From Sorangium aterium (GTDB lineage: Bacteria > Myxococcota_A > Polyangia > Polyangiales > Polyangiaceae): a stretch of 64,000 bases of DNA. The notes beneath the pieces are model-generated. The model was not told the origin of the DNA, did not search any database, and saw only the letters and a program-made list of their open reading frames with translations. Location: positions 3,966,639 to 4,030,638 of the forward strand of contig NZ_JAQNDK010000001.1 of NCBI RefSeq assembly GCF_028368935.1, read 5' to 3'. Shown one piece after another: positions 53,462-63,335 of this stretch. Numbering within the stretch: the first letter of the stretch is position 1; each line of letters opens with the position of its first letter. The position numbers were made by a program, and so were the translations under genes.

Positions 53462-54085
53462 CTAAGGCCCATGCTTGGATGCGCTCGTGGCAGTCGTCGA
53501 GGAAGGTGCCTTGGCGAGCAGGAATGGTCTCGCATTCCTGGGACTACATGCCTGATACGGATCGGCATGAAAAGTCCAGTGCACATAGACCTTGCCGCCC
53601 GGGGACGAGATCGAAGGTGGTGGCACGTCGAAGGGGGCTGCGCGTCGCAATGCCGAGAGCGCGACCACATCGAAGACGACGGATCCACTGGATTTGGCGA
53701 CGCCCAGCTTCGCGAGGCGGCCATCCGCCTGATTGACGACGATTTCGATCAACACCGCGAGATCTGCCGCGTCGCGGAGCTCGGGGTTCGCCTCGCGCGC
53801 GGCTGTCAACTCCTCCCCATATACCTCGTGGAGGCGCTCGTGCATGGAAACGATATAGAGGGCAAAGGGAACACGTGCCCCGCCGAGCGCGGCGGTGTTC
53901 CCTGCCTTGACGTCGGGGACATAAACATCGTCCAGCGCTTGTGTGGCTCGCCACTCTTCGACGGTCAGTCGGTGATGGGAGACAGTGTGTCTTGTCGAAG
54001 GCGCTGTCGTGGAGCATGACATCCCGAGCGCTGCCATCGTCAAGAGGTTCAGTGCGACGCATGGCTTGCTGCGTGACCATGGCAA
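53462..54085 (-). CDS. TonB C-terminal-like lipoprotein, about 207 aa
   Basis: The proposed TTG start (54085) gives a lipoprotein signal (LNLLTMAALGMSCSTTAP) followed by a TonB/TolA-type C-terminal domain: LAVLIEIVVNQADGRLAKLG, SSGSVVFDVVALSALRRAAP and GKVYVHWTFHADPYQACSP. Myxobacteria have many lipoproteins with this energy-transducer fold. The start is uncertain (ATG 54037 is an alternative); the open frame extends to 54484 without a credible start. Convergent with the Gly-rich gene pair. Confidence 0.65.
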   Translation of the reverse strand: MPWSRSKPCVALNLLTMAALGMSCSTTAPSTRHTVSHHRLTVEEWRATQALDDVYVPDVKAGNTAALGGARVPFALYIVSMHERLHEVYGEELTAAREANPELRDAADLAVLIEIVVNQADGRLAKLGVAKSSGSVVFDVVALSALRRAAPFDVPPPSISSPGGKVYVHWTFHADPYQACSPRNARPFLLAKAPSSTTATSASKHGP

Positions 54086-54332
54086 AACGCTTGGGCGCAA
54101 GGCCCTCCGGTCAAGCCATCGAGCATACGAACAATCTCGCTTCACGTACTTCTCGGCCAAGACCGGCGGGAGCGTAGCGCGCGCTTTCGGGCGGAACCGC
54201 GACGGCGCACGCAGCCCCTGGGCGAACTCAGAGGCAAGGGAGGGCACCTCGACGTAGAGCAGGCCAACGGGCGCGTTGCGCAGCATCGGGCCGACGACCT
54301 GGAGCTGGTCGGCTTGCTCGCGACGAGCCGAT

Positions 54333-54656
54333 TCATTCGCGCAATCCACCCACCGGCAGGTGCTGGGGATCGATGAACGCGTCATGTCGCGCATAATGCA
54401 GAACTGCTGCGAGCCGCTCTTCTGCCGACGTCTCGCGTCGAAGCTGGGCCTCGAGCCCGACGATGGCGTCCCCGACTTGCTCAAAGCTCAAGACGTATTC
54501 GAGACCTTCGAACATCCGAGGACGATGTCGATCGAACGGAAGAATGGTAACGATGGTGTCCAAGGTAACGTCTATTCCGGATGGAACATAAATATCCTCA
54601 TCGGGCTCGTACTTTTGCCAGTTTTGAAGAATTTCTTTTAGTAGAGGTGTCCCCAT
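54333..54656 (-). CDS. Probable immunity protein for the RHS toxin, 107 aa
   Basis: The ATG at 54656 lies 19 bases inside the end of the RHS gene, on the same strand. The small acidic protein (LLKEILQNWQKYEPDEDIYV; VLSFEQVGDAIVGLEAQLRR) resembles small immunity proteins found directly after polymorphic toxin tips. Family not certain. Position is the main evidence: such genes neutralise the toxin in the producing cell. Confidence 0.7.
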   Translation of the reverse strand: MGTPLLKEILQNWQKYEPDEDIYVPSGIDVTLDTIVTILPFDRHRPRMFEGLEYVLSFEQVGDAIVGLEAQLRRETSAEERLAAVLHYARHDAFIDPQHLPVGGLRE

Positions 54657-57600
54657 TCACTCATCCCTCCCTGTCCGTTTGGGTGAAGTAGATGCTGCCA
54701 GGCCGAACCCGACGCGTGTTGCTCGCTCGGAACCAGCTGAAGTACGCCAGGTCTACCGGGAACATGATGCCATGTCCACCCCGTGGGTGATCTTCCAAGA
54801 ACGCGGCCTGTTGGACTCAGGATCGTGCTCTCAAACTGTTGCCCTATGGTCTGACGAATCATTGGCGCAAGCTGTGGATCAGCCATCGCTCGAAGCAAAT
54901 TCTCATTCGCTGCCGCGAAGTGCGCAGGGTATCGGCCGATCCCGGCCTTCGGGATAGCGGTCTCGAACGCGACCGAGTACGCTCTCGGTGTTACCGTTGC
55001 GGCTCCCGCCGCAGCCGTCGACTCCTCCGCGAGCGCTCCCAGCCCCCTCCCCGCGCCGAACACCGTCGCCGCGCCGAGGAGGATCGTCTTCACCCCCGCC
55101 GCACCCGCTGCCCGATAATCCTCCCGGTCGATGGCGAGGGCCGTGTCGACCCCATTGCGCCCAATTTCGTAGAGCGGGTTGACGGCATTGAGCGCGCCGA
55201 GAACGCCGTCGTCCTGGTAGCCGTCCCACATCGCGCGGCCGAGCGCGTAGGTGCCGTAGCCGCCCAGCGTAACCGCATTCAGGACCAGCGATCGCGCGAG
55301 ACCGAGCGCCAGTTCGCCCGTCCCCTCGGCAGCGCCGAGCAAGCTCTCGCCGACCAGACTGGCGGGGCTCGTGGTCTCCGTCCACGACAGCGCTGGCTGG
55401 GGCACGAAGCCCGCGCTCGTCCCGAGCACGCTGACGTCGATCGGCGGCACGGCGCCGCCCGTCTCGGCAGCCATGGTATTGGTATCGGTGTCGGCGCGCG
55501 GCTCGTTCTCCGGCCATTGGCCGCCCACGTCGATGACGATCGGGTCGAGGCCGAGCTCTTCCATCGTGAAGTCCGCGCGGACCGGCGGGGGCCCAGCCTG
55601 CGGGAGCGCTTGCTGAAAGCCACCTGGGTCGACGTACGCGAGCGGGTTGTTCAGCACGTAGCTGTACGGATTCCAGCTCTGCCCGAAGGACGGGATCGAC
55701 ACGATCGGGTCCGTCGTCAAAAACCGCCCGATCCTGGGATCGTAGATCCTGCCCTTCATGTTCACAAGCCCGAGCTCGTCGTCGCTCTCGTGCCCTGTGA
55801 ACCCCTGCGTTGTCTCGCTCGGGAACGACGCAGGCGGGCGCTCTCCCCAGACGGGGTTCTTGCGCTGTCCGAACGGGTCGTAGCTCCGCCGCTCGATCAC
55901 GTCGCCGTCCTCGTCGGTGAGCGCATCGACGGAGCCGAGGTGATCGACATGCACGTAACGGGTGCCGTCGTCCGAGCCTCCCCGGGTCACGATCGCTACC
56001 ACACGCTCCGGCGAATGGACATGGTACCGATGCTCTACGGCGCCCGATACCGCCTCTGTGACCCGCTCGTACAGGTCGCCGAAGTAGAGCGTCTCCTTTT
56101 CCGGGGTGGTCTTGCGGATCCGCTGCTGGTCGCCGTCGTAGCCGAACGTGATGGTGCTCGCGCCCTGCGTGATGCGCTCCGGCAGATCGAACGGCGTATA
56201 GCGCACCGTCGTGCCACCGGGCCGCGCGGTCTGATTGCCGACAGCGTCATGCGCGAAGGTGTCCGTACCCGCGCCGGTGACCGCGTGCGGGTGCAGCGGG
56301 TCGTCATACAAGAGGTCACCGACGTCCGACTTGAAGGTGAGATTGCCGTTCGGGCGGTAGTCGTAGCGGAGCGCGCAGGGCGCCGCCGAGCTCTCGATAT
56401 CGCTGAAGTACGCGCACGTCAGCCGATGGAGCGAATCGTACCGGAAGCGCTCCGTCGTGTTCTCGGGCTGGAGCGCATCGGTGCGGCGCGTGAGATCCAG
56501 GAGATCGTCGAACCCGTAGTCCAGGTCCTGCACCTCCCCAGCGCCGCTCTGCGTCGCCATGTGCCTCAGGCGCTGCTTGTCGGCGAAGTAGGTCCGCTCC
56601 GTGACGGCTCCGTTGCCGAACACCTCCTCCCGGAAGCGCCCCGCGTTGTCCACGTCGGCCAAGCGCCAGTAGACGAGGTTCGTTCCGCTGTCGCGCACAG
56701 CAAGCACATGGCCGTGCGCGTCGCGATCGTGGGCCACGACGAACGGCGCCGCGCCGGCCGGCGCCGGGTACGTGACCGTCTCGACGCGGCCGAGCTCGTC
56801 GTAACCCAGCCTGGCCTCCAGGGGAGAGCGCTCGCCGTCAATGCGGAGCGCGATCGTGTCGAGCTGGCCACGGCCCGTGTACCCGTACGTCTTCTCCCCG
56901 TCCGGGCTCGCGAGCGTATGGAGCTTGCCGACGCCATGCGCCGCGGTGTCCCAGGTCCACGTGGTCGTCAGGCTCTCGGCACCGTCCTGGTCCACGCGCG
57001 AGCGGGGTCGACCGAGCGCGTCGTACGTCCAGGTGGCCTTTCGCTCGAGCGCATCGGTCGACCAAATCAGCTCGCCGAAGCCGTCATGGATCGAGACCGT
57101 CGTGCCCCGATCGGGATCGTCGAGCTGACGGACGCGGCCGAATGCGTCGCGCGTCGCGCGCGTCACTGCCTCGCCCGGATCGGTGACCGTATGCAGCAGT
57201 CCGAAGGGGCCGTACGCGTAACGGGTGATCCCGTCGGCCGCGTCGGTGATGGTCTTGATGCGCCCCAGCGGGTCCTGCTCGGTCACCGTCACATGATCGA
57301 GCGGGTCGGTGACGCGCACCTGCAGGCCATCGTATGCCGTCGTCGTGGTCGCGTTCCAAGGCGTCGTATGCCGCACTTCGCGGCCTACGGCATCGTACTC
57401 ATAGCGATCGTACAGGATCCCGCTCTCGGGCGTGTCCTCCCTGACCGGCACCGAGCGCCGCGCGATGTGCTCGCCCAGCGCGTCGTACACGACTTCCTGC
57501 ATGATGCGCTTCGCATCGCCCGAGCCCTCCGACGGCTCCGGTTCGGGCCCATACCCTAGCCATCGGATCGGGCGGCCGAGGCTGTCGAACTCCACCGTAT

Positions 57601-60600
57601 CGTCGGCACCGCCGGTCGTGATCCTCCGCTGCCTCACCCGCCACGCATCCTGCGCCGGGCCGCCGTCATTGATGCGGGAGAGCGCGACCGTCGTCGTCGT
57701 GCCATCCGGGCGCGTCTCGCGGCCGGGCCGTCCGAAACCGTCATGCGCCCACGTCGTCACGAGCTGATTCGGATCGACCCGCTTGAGGAGCACGCCGAGC
57801 GCGTCGTCGAACTCCACGAGGGTGGTGTGCCCGGCCGCGTTCACGTACTTCTCGGGGAGCATGCCCTCCTCGTCGAAGTCCGTGCTGGATGTGCGCTTGT
57901 GCCCGAAGGCGTCCTCCGCCGTGACGCCGGTGATGTTCCCGAAGTCGTCGCGCGCATAGCTGAGGGTCAGCTTCGTGTCCGGAAGGCCGTCGTCGCTCTC
58001 GGTGGACTCGGTCTCCACCTCGCCGTAGATCGTGGTCGTTCGCGAGAGGGTCCGGCACTGCGACATCCCGGCCGCCGCGCTGCACTCCTTCTGCGTTTCG
58101 AGCTGGCCGAGGACCCAGCGCTCGGTGTCGTTCTTGAACGTCCGCGTGACCTTGAGCGTCAGGTCGACGCCATCCGTCGAGACCTCCTCGGCGCGCACGT
58201 TGCCGAACCTGTCGAAGTCCGTCACCTTCGATACCGAGTCGCGCAGCAGGGTCGCGCCGTCGCCGCCTCGCCCGATCTCCCGCACGTACGCCTCGACGGA
58301 GGGCACCGCGCCGCCCGGGGGCGGATAGACCCCTTGCGCTCGCCTCACCCGGCGCTCGGTGGGCAGCGTGAAGTACGTCGCGCCGTCGTTCGTCGGTACG
58401 AGCGTCCGCGTCACGTCGCTGAACGAGAGCTCGATCTGCTCCGGTCTGGGCTGGCTGGGCAGCCCCGGAGCGCCGTGCCACGTCCGCTGGACGCTCCCCG
58501 CGAAGGGAAAGACCTGCAGCTCGTCGTCGAAGGTGACGTGGTCGTAGACGTCGATCGTCACGGCACCCGTATCCAGGTCGGTGACGATCCGCTCGCCGAA
58601 CCCGAGAAATCCGCGGCCCAGCCGGTGGTAGCGCCCGTCGCGGTAGCCGACCTCGAAGCGCCTTGCTCGATCCCCGCCGTTGTTGAGCGCGTACGCGCTG
58701 ACCACCCGGCGGGGGCCCACGACGCAGCGCCGCGGATAGCCGCAGTCGTCCGCCGCGCCGGAACGCGCGACGTAGAGCGCGCTCCTCCGGTCCGGATCCT
58801 CCTCCGCGCCTCCGCTCGTGACCGGCGCATCGGTCAGGTGGCCGTACGAGATGCTCACGTTGGGCACGAAGCCCGGCTCGGTCGGCTCGTGCGCGTTCAT
58901 CCCGTCAGAGACCGCGACCAGGAGATCCTGGTCGGCCGAGAGGTTCTGGAAGACGTTGAACACACCGCCGAGCGGCAGGATCACATCCTGGGCCCCGTCC
59001 CCGTTGAGATCGCCGGTGCGCGGCCCGCGCGGATCGGCGAGCGTGATCGCGTCACCGAGTTTGGCCTCGAAAGGAACCCCTGCGTCGACGAGCTTGAACG
59101 GCGGCCCCGCCAGGTCGCCCGTCGCTTGCAGGACGGCCCAGGAGGGGAGGACATTGGAGCCACTCAGCAGCATGCCTGGCGGGACGGGCATGAGGAGATC
59201 CTGCCGTCCATCGCCGTTGAAGTCGAGCGGCACCGCGAGGCGGAAAAGCGCGTCCTGGTCCGGGACCCCCAGCAGATCGCCGAAGCTGAACGCGTCGACG
59301 GTCCGGAACGGCGATATCACGAACGTCGACCCCGTGTTGACGTAGGTGTAGAGCTGGCCGCTAAAGCCGGATTCGACGGCATCGGGCAGGCCGTCGCCGT
59401 TGACGTCGAGAAAGACAACGCGGCCCCCCCGCGGCACGACAGGGAGCTTGGTGTCGATGACCCCCCAGCGTCCCTCGCCCCGGCGCATGATCGCCTCGTA
59501 GCTTTCTCCGATGAGGGCCGTCCCGTCACCAAACAACCTCACGGAGGGCACGATGAGATCGATCGTGCTGTCGGCGTCGATGTCGAGCGTGTGGAGCTCC
59601 ATCGGGCAGGGATAGCCGGTGAGCAGCTCGATCGACTCGCCCGTGCGGTCGAATCCCGCGGGCGTCGCACCACGCGCGGGCCTCCAGAGGTGGACGGACC
59701 ACACCGCGGAGAGCGGGTTCGGTACCAGCTCCTCGGCGTGGTCCTGGCACTGGATCAGATCCGGCACCGAGTCGCCGTCGAGATCGGCGAGGTGCACCGA
59801 GGCGCCGGGGCTGATCAGGCTCGGGGGCGTAGGCGTGACCCCGAGCGGGAACGGCCGGCGGATGCCCGTGTCATGGAGCGCGAAGGTCCGGTCCGGCTGG
59901 GACAGGAGCACGTGCCATGTGGTCTTGGTGTCGAAGACGTCGTGGAGCAAGACGTCCATCTGCCCATCGTCGTTGTAATCGAGCACCGTCCCGAGCTCGG
60001 GCTGAAGAAGGGCCGGGTCGGACGGTCCATCCGGATCGGCGACGAACAGCCAATCCTGGAGGAAGGCGAGCTCCGGCGCCGCGAGAAAGGATGGCGAGGC
60101 GCGGGGCCCGAGGTTGCGCGCCACCCCCCACGCGGTGATCGGATGCGACGGCGTGCTAGACCCCGCGACGATGTCCGGAATCACGAGATCGTCGAGGCCG
60201 TCGGCGTCGATGTCGAACACCATCGGGCTCGCCTTCTCGGAGACCGGCTTGTCGATGTCCGTCGTGAGCCGCTCGAATCCGGGTTTTCCGCGGCTGTACT
60301 GAAACCGTGTCGGGGGCTTGCAGACCCCGTCGCTCGCGCACTCCTCGACCTGGGTGAGGAGCGTCCGGCTCGTCGTCGGGCTCAGCTCGTAGCGGAAACC
60401 GTAGCTCCGGACCAGCGCGTCGCCCGGACCGAGCATCTGGATCTCCTCCAGGCGAAGCGAGCGCTGGAGCGCCATGCCGCCCGAGTAGCCCGTGCGAACC
60501 GCGGCCGAGTCCTTGTTCCCGTAGACGAACCGCACCGCCCGGGAAGGCTCCAGCGACGGCGCGCCCTCGAAGCTCGTGTAGCGGATCTCGTCCACCGCAT

Positions 60601-60961
60601 ATTCGGCCGCATGGCCGTCCTCGGCCTCTGCGAGGCAGTACGCGTACGTCATGGCGTTGCCGCGGCCGTCACGGGCCTCGTTCGCGAGCCACGCGCGCGG
60701 GACGCTGCCACGCGCGAGCGGCTTGCTGCCCTCGGTGCGCCCGTACTCGACGACGCGGCCGGTGGGCAGATAGGCCTCGAAGAAGAGCGCCTCGGCGGGC
60801 GCACCGCCTTCCGGAGGGTAGTGACCGACCACCTTGACGAAGGTATCCGGGAACGTGCGGTACTCGATGGTTCCCGGGGCCTGTCCCACGGGGACGAGGC
60901 GCTGGCCGTCGAGGCAGAGCCCGTCGTCTCCGTCGTAGCGCACGCCGCGGATCCGCGTCAA
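54638..60961 (-). CDS. RHS/SpvB-type polymorphic toxin with WHH nuclease tip (N-terminally truncated)
   Basis: The 2107-residue protein opens inside an SpvB-type domain (GVRYDGDDGLCLDGQRLVPV), then FG-GAP/VCBS-like repeats (DINADGLDDLVIPD-type; DYNDDGQMDVLLHD), many YD/RHS repeats (TTWAHDGFGRPGRETRPDGT) and the core LGLVNMKGRIYDPRIGRFLT with a PxxxxDPxG cleavage site. The variable tip ends TGWTWHHVPGRPGVLQLVPS, a WHH nuclease of the HNH/EndoVII group. TTG at 60961 is the only start; an in-frame TGA lies just upstream, and the secretion signal and first SpvB part are missing. So it may be a truncated or silent toxin copy. The immunity gene overlaps its end. Confidence 0.85.
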   Translation of the reverse strand: MTRIRGVRYDGDDGLCLDGQRLVPVGQAPGTIEYRTFPDTFVKVVGHYPPEGGAPAEALFFEAYLPTGRVVEYGRTEGSKPLARGSVPRAWLANEARDGRGNAMTYAYCLAEAEDGHAAEYAVDEIRYTSFEGAPSLEPSRAVRFVYGNKDSAAVRTGYSGGMALQRSLRLEEIQMLGPGDALVRSYGFRYELSPTTSRTLLTQVEECASDGVCKPPTRFQYSRGKPGFERLTTDIDKPVSEKASPMVFDIDADGLDDLVIPDIVAGSSTPSHPITAWGVARNLGPRASPSFLAAPELAFLQDWLFVADPDGPSDPALLQPELGTVLDYNDDGQMDVLLHDVFDTKTTWHVLLSQPDRTFALHDTGIRRPFPLGVTPTPPSLISPGASVHLADLDGDSVPDLIQCQDHAEELVPNPLSAVWSVHLWRPARGATPAGFDRTGESIELLTGYPCPMELHTLDIDADSTIDLIVPSVRLFGDGTALIGESYEAIMRRGEGRWGVIDTKLPVVPRGGRVVFLDVNGDGLPDAVESGFSGQLYTYVNTGSTFVISPFRTVDAFSFGDLLGVPDQDALFRLAVPLDFNGDGRQDLLMPVPPGMLLSGSNVLPSWAVLQATGDLAGPPFKLVDAGVPFEAKLGDAITLADPRGPRTGDLNGDGAQDVILPLGGVFNVFQNLSADQDLLVAVSDGMNAHEPTEPGFVPNVSISYGHLTDAPVTSGGAEEDPDRRSALYVARSGAADDCGYPRRCVVGPRRVVSAYALNNGGDRARRFEVGYRDGRYHRLGRGFLGFGERIVTDLDTGAVTIDVYDHVTFDDELQVFPFAGSVQRTWHGAPGLPSQPRPEQIELSFSDVTRTLVPTNDGATYFTLPTERRVRRAQGVYPPPGGAVPSVEAYVREIGRGGDGATLLRDSVSKVTDFDRFGNVRAEEVSTDGVDLTLKVTRTFKNDTERWVLGQLETQKECSAAAGMSQCRTLSRTTTIYGEVETESTESDDGLPDTKLTLSYARDDFGNITGVTAEDAFGHKRTSSTDFDEEGMLPEKYVNAAGHTTLVEFDDALGVLLKRVDPNQLVTTWAHDGFGRPGRETRPDGTTTTVALSRINDGGPAQDAWRVRQRRITTGGADDTVEFDSLGRPIRWLGYGPEPEPSEGSGDAKRIMQEVVYDALGEHIARRSVPVREDTPESGILYDRYEYDAVGREVRHTTPWNATTTTAYDGLQVRVTDPLDHVTVTEQDPLGRIKTITDAADGITRYAYGPFGLLHTVTDPGEAVTRATRDAFGRVRQLDDPDRGTTVSIHDGFGELIWSTDALERKATWTYDALGRPRSRVDQDGAESLTTTWTWDTAAHGVGKLHTLASPDGEKTYGYTGRGQLDTIALRIDGERSPLEARLGYDELGRVETVTYPAPAGAAPFVVAHDRDAHGHVLAVRDSGTNLVYWRLADVDNAGRFREEVFGNGAVTERTYFADKQRLRHMATQSGAGEVQDLDYGFDDLLDLTRRTDALQPENTTERFRYDSLHRLTCAYFSDIESSAAPCALRYDYRPNGNLTFKSDVGDLLYDDPLHPHAVTGAGTDTFAHDAVGNQTARPGGTTVRYTPFDLPERITQGASTITFGYDGDQQRIRKTTPEKETLYFGDLYERVTEAVSGAVEHRYHVHSPERVVAIVTRGGSDDGTRYVHVDHLGSVDALTDEDGDVIERRSYDPFGQRKNPVWGERPPASFPSETTQGFTGHESDDELGLVNMKGRIYDPRIGRFLTTDPIVSIPSFGQSWNPYSYVLNNPLAYVDPGGFQQALPQAGPPPVRADFTMEELGLDPIVIDVGGQWPENEPRADTDTNTMAAETGGAVPPIDVSVLGTSAGFVPQPALSWTETTSPASLVGESLLGAAEGTGELALGLARSLVLNAVTLGGYGTYALGRAMWDGYQDDGVLGALNAVNPLYEIGRNGVDTALAIDREDYRAAGAAGVKTILLGAATVFGAGRGLGALAEESTAAAGAATVTPRAYSVAFETAIPKAGIGRYPAHFAAANENLLRAMADPQLAPMIRQTIGQQFESTILSPTGRVLGRSPTGWTWHHVPGRPGVLQLVPSEQHASGSAWQHLLHPNGQGGMSEWGHLY

Positions 60962-61276
60962 GCGCTGCGCTCATGCCGAACCGCGGCAACCATGCCGAGG
61001 TCGAGGCATTCGTGACTGCATCTATGCCTGTTCGACGTGCACGCGGCGGGCACCACAGCTGCCCTCGTCGAGGCGCGATTGGCCGTCCATGACGAAGCCG
61101 CAGCGAGGAGAGCGTAGTCCGAGCGTGAAAGCGTGCGTGACGGTGCGCACACTTCCTCCACGGCCAAGCACGCTGTTATCAGCGGCGCCTCGTACAGCCC
61201 GAGATTGAGTGGATTGACCCAGTAGGGGAGATCAGCGCGCACGACAGCGATCGCGACGCCCGACAGTAGCCCAGGC
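60962..61276. other. Gap between truncated RHS gene and IS91 fragment
   Basis: About 315 bases without a gene. The expected 5' part of the RHS gene is not here, so this is probably the scar where it was lost, next to an IS91 fragment. Confidence 0.4.
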
Positions 61277-61948
61277 GCGCGGTGGGGGGACGAGGAGCTC
61301 GAGGACATCGTGCAGCGCGTCCGAGAGCGCACGCTCCGCTGGCTCCGAAAGCGCGGCCTGCTCGACGAGCGCCCGAACGAAGAGCGCTCGAACGAAGCGC
61401 CGGAACGGAGTGCGCTTGACGCTTGCGCTGAGGTCGCGCTCCGCAGGGGCGAGTTCGTGAGGATTGAGGACGAGACCGTCGTGCCGCCGGACGATGGAGG
61501 TGAAGCGCGGTTCGAGCCGAAGCGCCATGGGCCGCTCACGGTGGAGCTCGATGGTTTCAACGTCGAGGCGGCGGTGCGCATCGAGGGCTACGACGACCAG
61601 GGGCGCGAGCGGCTCGTCCTGTATCGCGCGCGTCCCTGCTTCGCTTTGGGGCAGCTCAGTATCCTCCGCAACGGTCGGGTGGCCTATCAGGTGAAGTACC
61701 CGCGGCGAAAAGGAACGCATCGGGTGATGATGCCGATTGTGTTTCTCGCGAGGCTCGCCGCGCTGGTGCCGCCGCCGCGCCATCCGCTGGTGCGCTACCA
61801 CGGTGTGCTCGCGCCGCATGCGAAGCAACGCAGCGTCGTGGTACCGAAGGCGACGGGGAAGGCGTGTAAGGGCGACCAGCGCGCCGGAGCTGATAGCGCG
61901 GGCAGCGATGACAAGAAGACGACGATCACGCCCATGCCGACGAGTTAG
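61277..61948 (+). pseudogene. IS91-family transposase, middle fragment
   Basis: It starts ARWGDEELEDIVQRVRERTL and runs LRKRGLL, ERSALDACAEVALRRGEFV, then LYRARPCFALGQLSILRNGR and VAYQVKYPRRKGTHRVMMPI, then PPRHPLVRYHGVLAPHAKQ, which are core blocks of IS91-type Y2 transposases. N-terminal zinc finger and C-terminal region are not in this frame. The C-terminus occurs at 62230-62412 after about 280 bases of non-matching DNA. Confidence 0.78.
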
Positions 61949-62229
61949 GCGTCGAAGGGGCGGGCGAGAGGCATGGCGAAGCCGTTGCGCAAAGGAGACG
62001 AGCGAAGCGACGCGGCGCCGTCGGCAGTGTCGGAGCGAGGCGCTCGGGACGTGGTGGTTGGGGCGCTGCTGACGATGGTGCATGGCGAGGTCGAGCGCGA
62101 GCGGGTGTCGACTGCGCTGGGCGCTGTGCTGCCGTCGGCCGATGTTGGGTTCGTGTCGGAGGGGATCTCGGTCCGGCACCTTGATCGGCTGCTGCATGGC
62201 TCCTTCTGGCGACGTCGCCTCGCGTCGAA
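61949..62229. other. Non-matching DNA between two IS91 transposase pieces
   Basis: An ATG-started frame (61973-62263, MAKPLRKGDERSDAAPSAVS) is open but shows no known family. The stretch is longer than the linker expected in an intact IS91 transposase, so it is either an insertion or frame-decayed transposase DNA. Confidence 0.3.
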
Positions 62230-62412
62230 TGGTCGAAGCTTTCGCGGCGGACTTACGCCGTAGATGTTCTCGCGTGCCCGCGATGCAGCGGACGGATGCG
62301 ACTCATGGCCGCGATCACGGATAAGGCGACGGCGAGGAAGATTTTGAGCCACCTCGGTCTGCTCGCCGAGCCGCTGGAGTGCCGCGCGCGGTACCCGGCG
62401 GACCCCGCGTGA
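62230..62412 (+). pseudogene. IS91-family transposase, C-terminal fragment
   Basis: The frame reads WSKLSRRTYAVDVLACPRCS, GRMRLMAAITDKATARKILS and HLGLLAEPLECRARYPADPA, then TGA. This is the same C-terminal region as the IS91 3' piece at 39.6 kb, of a different lineage. No start; fragment. Confidence 0.78.
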
Positions 62413-62488
62413 CGAAACCGACAGGGCGGGACGCTGTGTTGCCGCCCAGGCTAGCTGATGGGTTTCCGTACGGACTGGATAATGGCCA

Positions 62489-62614
62489 TCAGTTGTGCCA
62501 GGCCTCGGCAATCCGTTGCCGGACGCGGGCAGGCAGGATCGCGTTTTCGACGAGGAAGCCCAGCAGATCGTCGACGCGCCTCCAGAACGCAGCGTCGTCC
62601 CCTATCCGGGCCAT
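62489..62614 (-). CDS. Small ORF, 41 aa
   Basis: MARIGDDAAFWRRVDDLLGF then LVENAILPARVRQRIAEAWH, a compact helical peptide. Composition looks coding, but the frame may be the tail of a larger decayed gene. It overlaps the end of the DUF1587-type fragment by 13 bases. Confidence 0.3.
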   Translation of the reverse strand: MARIGDDAAFWRRVDDLLGFLVENAILPARVRQRIAEAWHN

Positions 62615-62937
62615 CTGTCTAGATCCTTCACCGTGTTGGCGTACTCGTAATTGCTGAGACGGCGGAGCGGCGCGGTACCGGGCCTCGGCGTCTGGCAGAA
62701 CGCCGAATCCAGCACGTCTTCCGGGGGTTCGACGATCCCAGGCTCGTCCCCGCCGGGGCCTGTGCCAGCGCCCGTGGACTGGCCGGGCCCGCCGATCTGG
62801 CCGTTGCAAGCCGCGACGAACGCGAGCAGGAGCGGCGCAGCGTACCTGAGGTGTGAGCCGAAAAGCTCGAGAGGCCAGCGATGCGTGTGTTGCTCGGGGT
62901 TCACCGTGTTCTCCACGCCGCGCCCGAAGAAAGGCAC
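62602..62937 (-). pseudogene. Lipoprotein of DUF1587/DUF1592 type, N-terminal fragment
   Basis: A hydrophobic signal with lipobox FVAAC, a Gly/Pro-rich linker, then APLRRLSNYEYANTVKDLD, the start motif (LRRLT..EY.NTV.DLL) of DUF1587-containing myxobacterial and planctomycete lipoproteins that normally exceed 500 residues. The frame stops after RWPG, so only the beginning remains. The ATG at 62937 is tentative. Confidence 0.55.
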
Positions 62938-63004
62938 GAGTTGGTGCGAGCGCCGACCACATGGATTGGCACCTGCACGGGTTCCCGACGCTGCGACTCA
63001 ACAG

Positions 63005-63335
63005 CGCCGATTTGATATGATGTACCAGAACCTGTCCCGTCCGGCTCACGGCAGAGGTCGATCGCGAACATTTTTGTGCCCCAACGACCCACCAACCCAC
63101 CCATTTTATCTACCGCCGTCGCGTTTTTTGAATCCCGACGGTATCAGCGCGCGGCGTCTCGCTGCACATCACTGCTGAGAGCAGATACTTCAACCACCAA
63201 CGATTTCGATGCCTGGACGTCGAGACGTCGGGATCGCGCTGGAGGAGAAGGCGCCTTCCTTCCGTCGTGAGGTCGTGGCACCATCGCCGCGCCAGGCGCC
63301 GTTCGAATCGACAGACGCTCGCGGAGGTGCAGCCG
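63005..63335. other. Region upstream of the B12-radical SAM gene
   Basis: No supportable gene. It contains an A/T-rich patch around 63070-63130 (ACATTTTTGTG; TTTTATC; TTTTTTG) that may hold a promoter for the following gene. A clear ribosome site (GCGGAGGTGCAGCCG) stands at its end. Confidence 0.4.

Noticed and set aside
54839..61015. Very long open frames antisense to the RHS gene (about 906 and 1090 codons)
   Set aside because: They mirror codon periodicity of a high-GC gene, are Arg/Val-rich and have no motifs; the opposite strand has clear RHS repeats.
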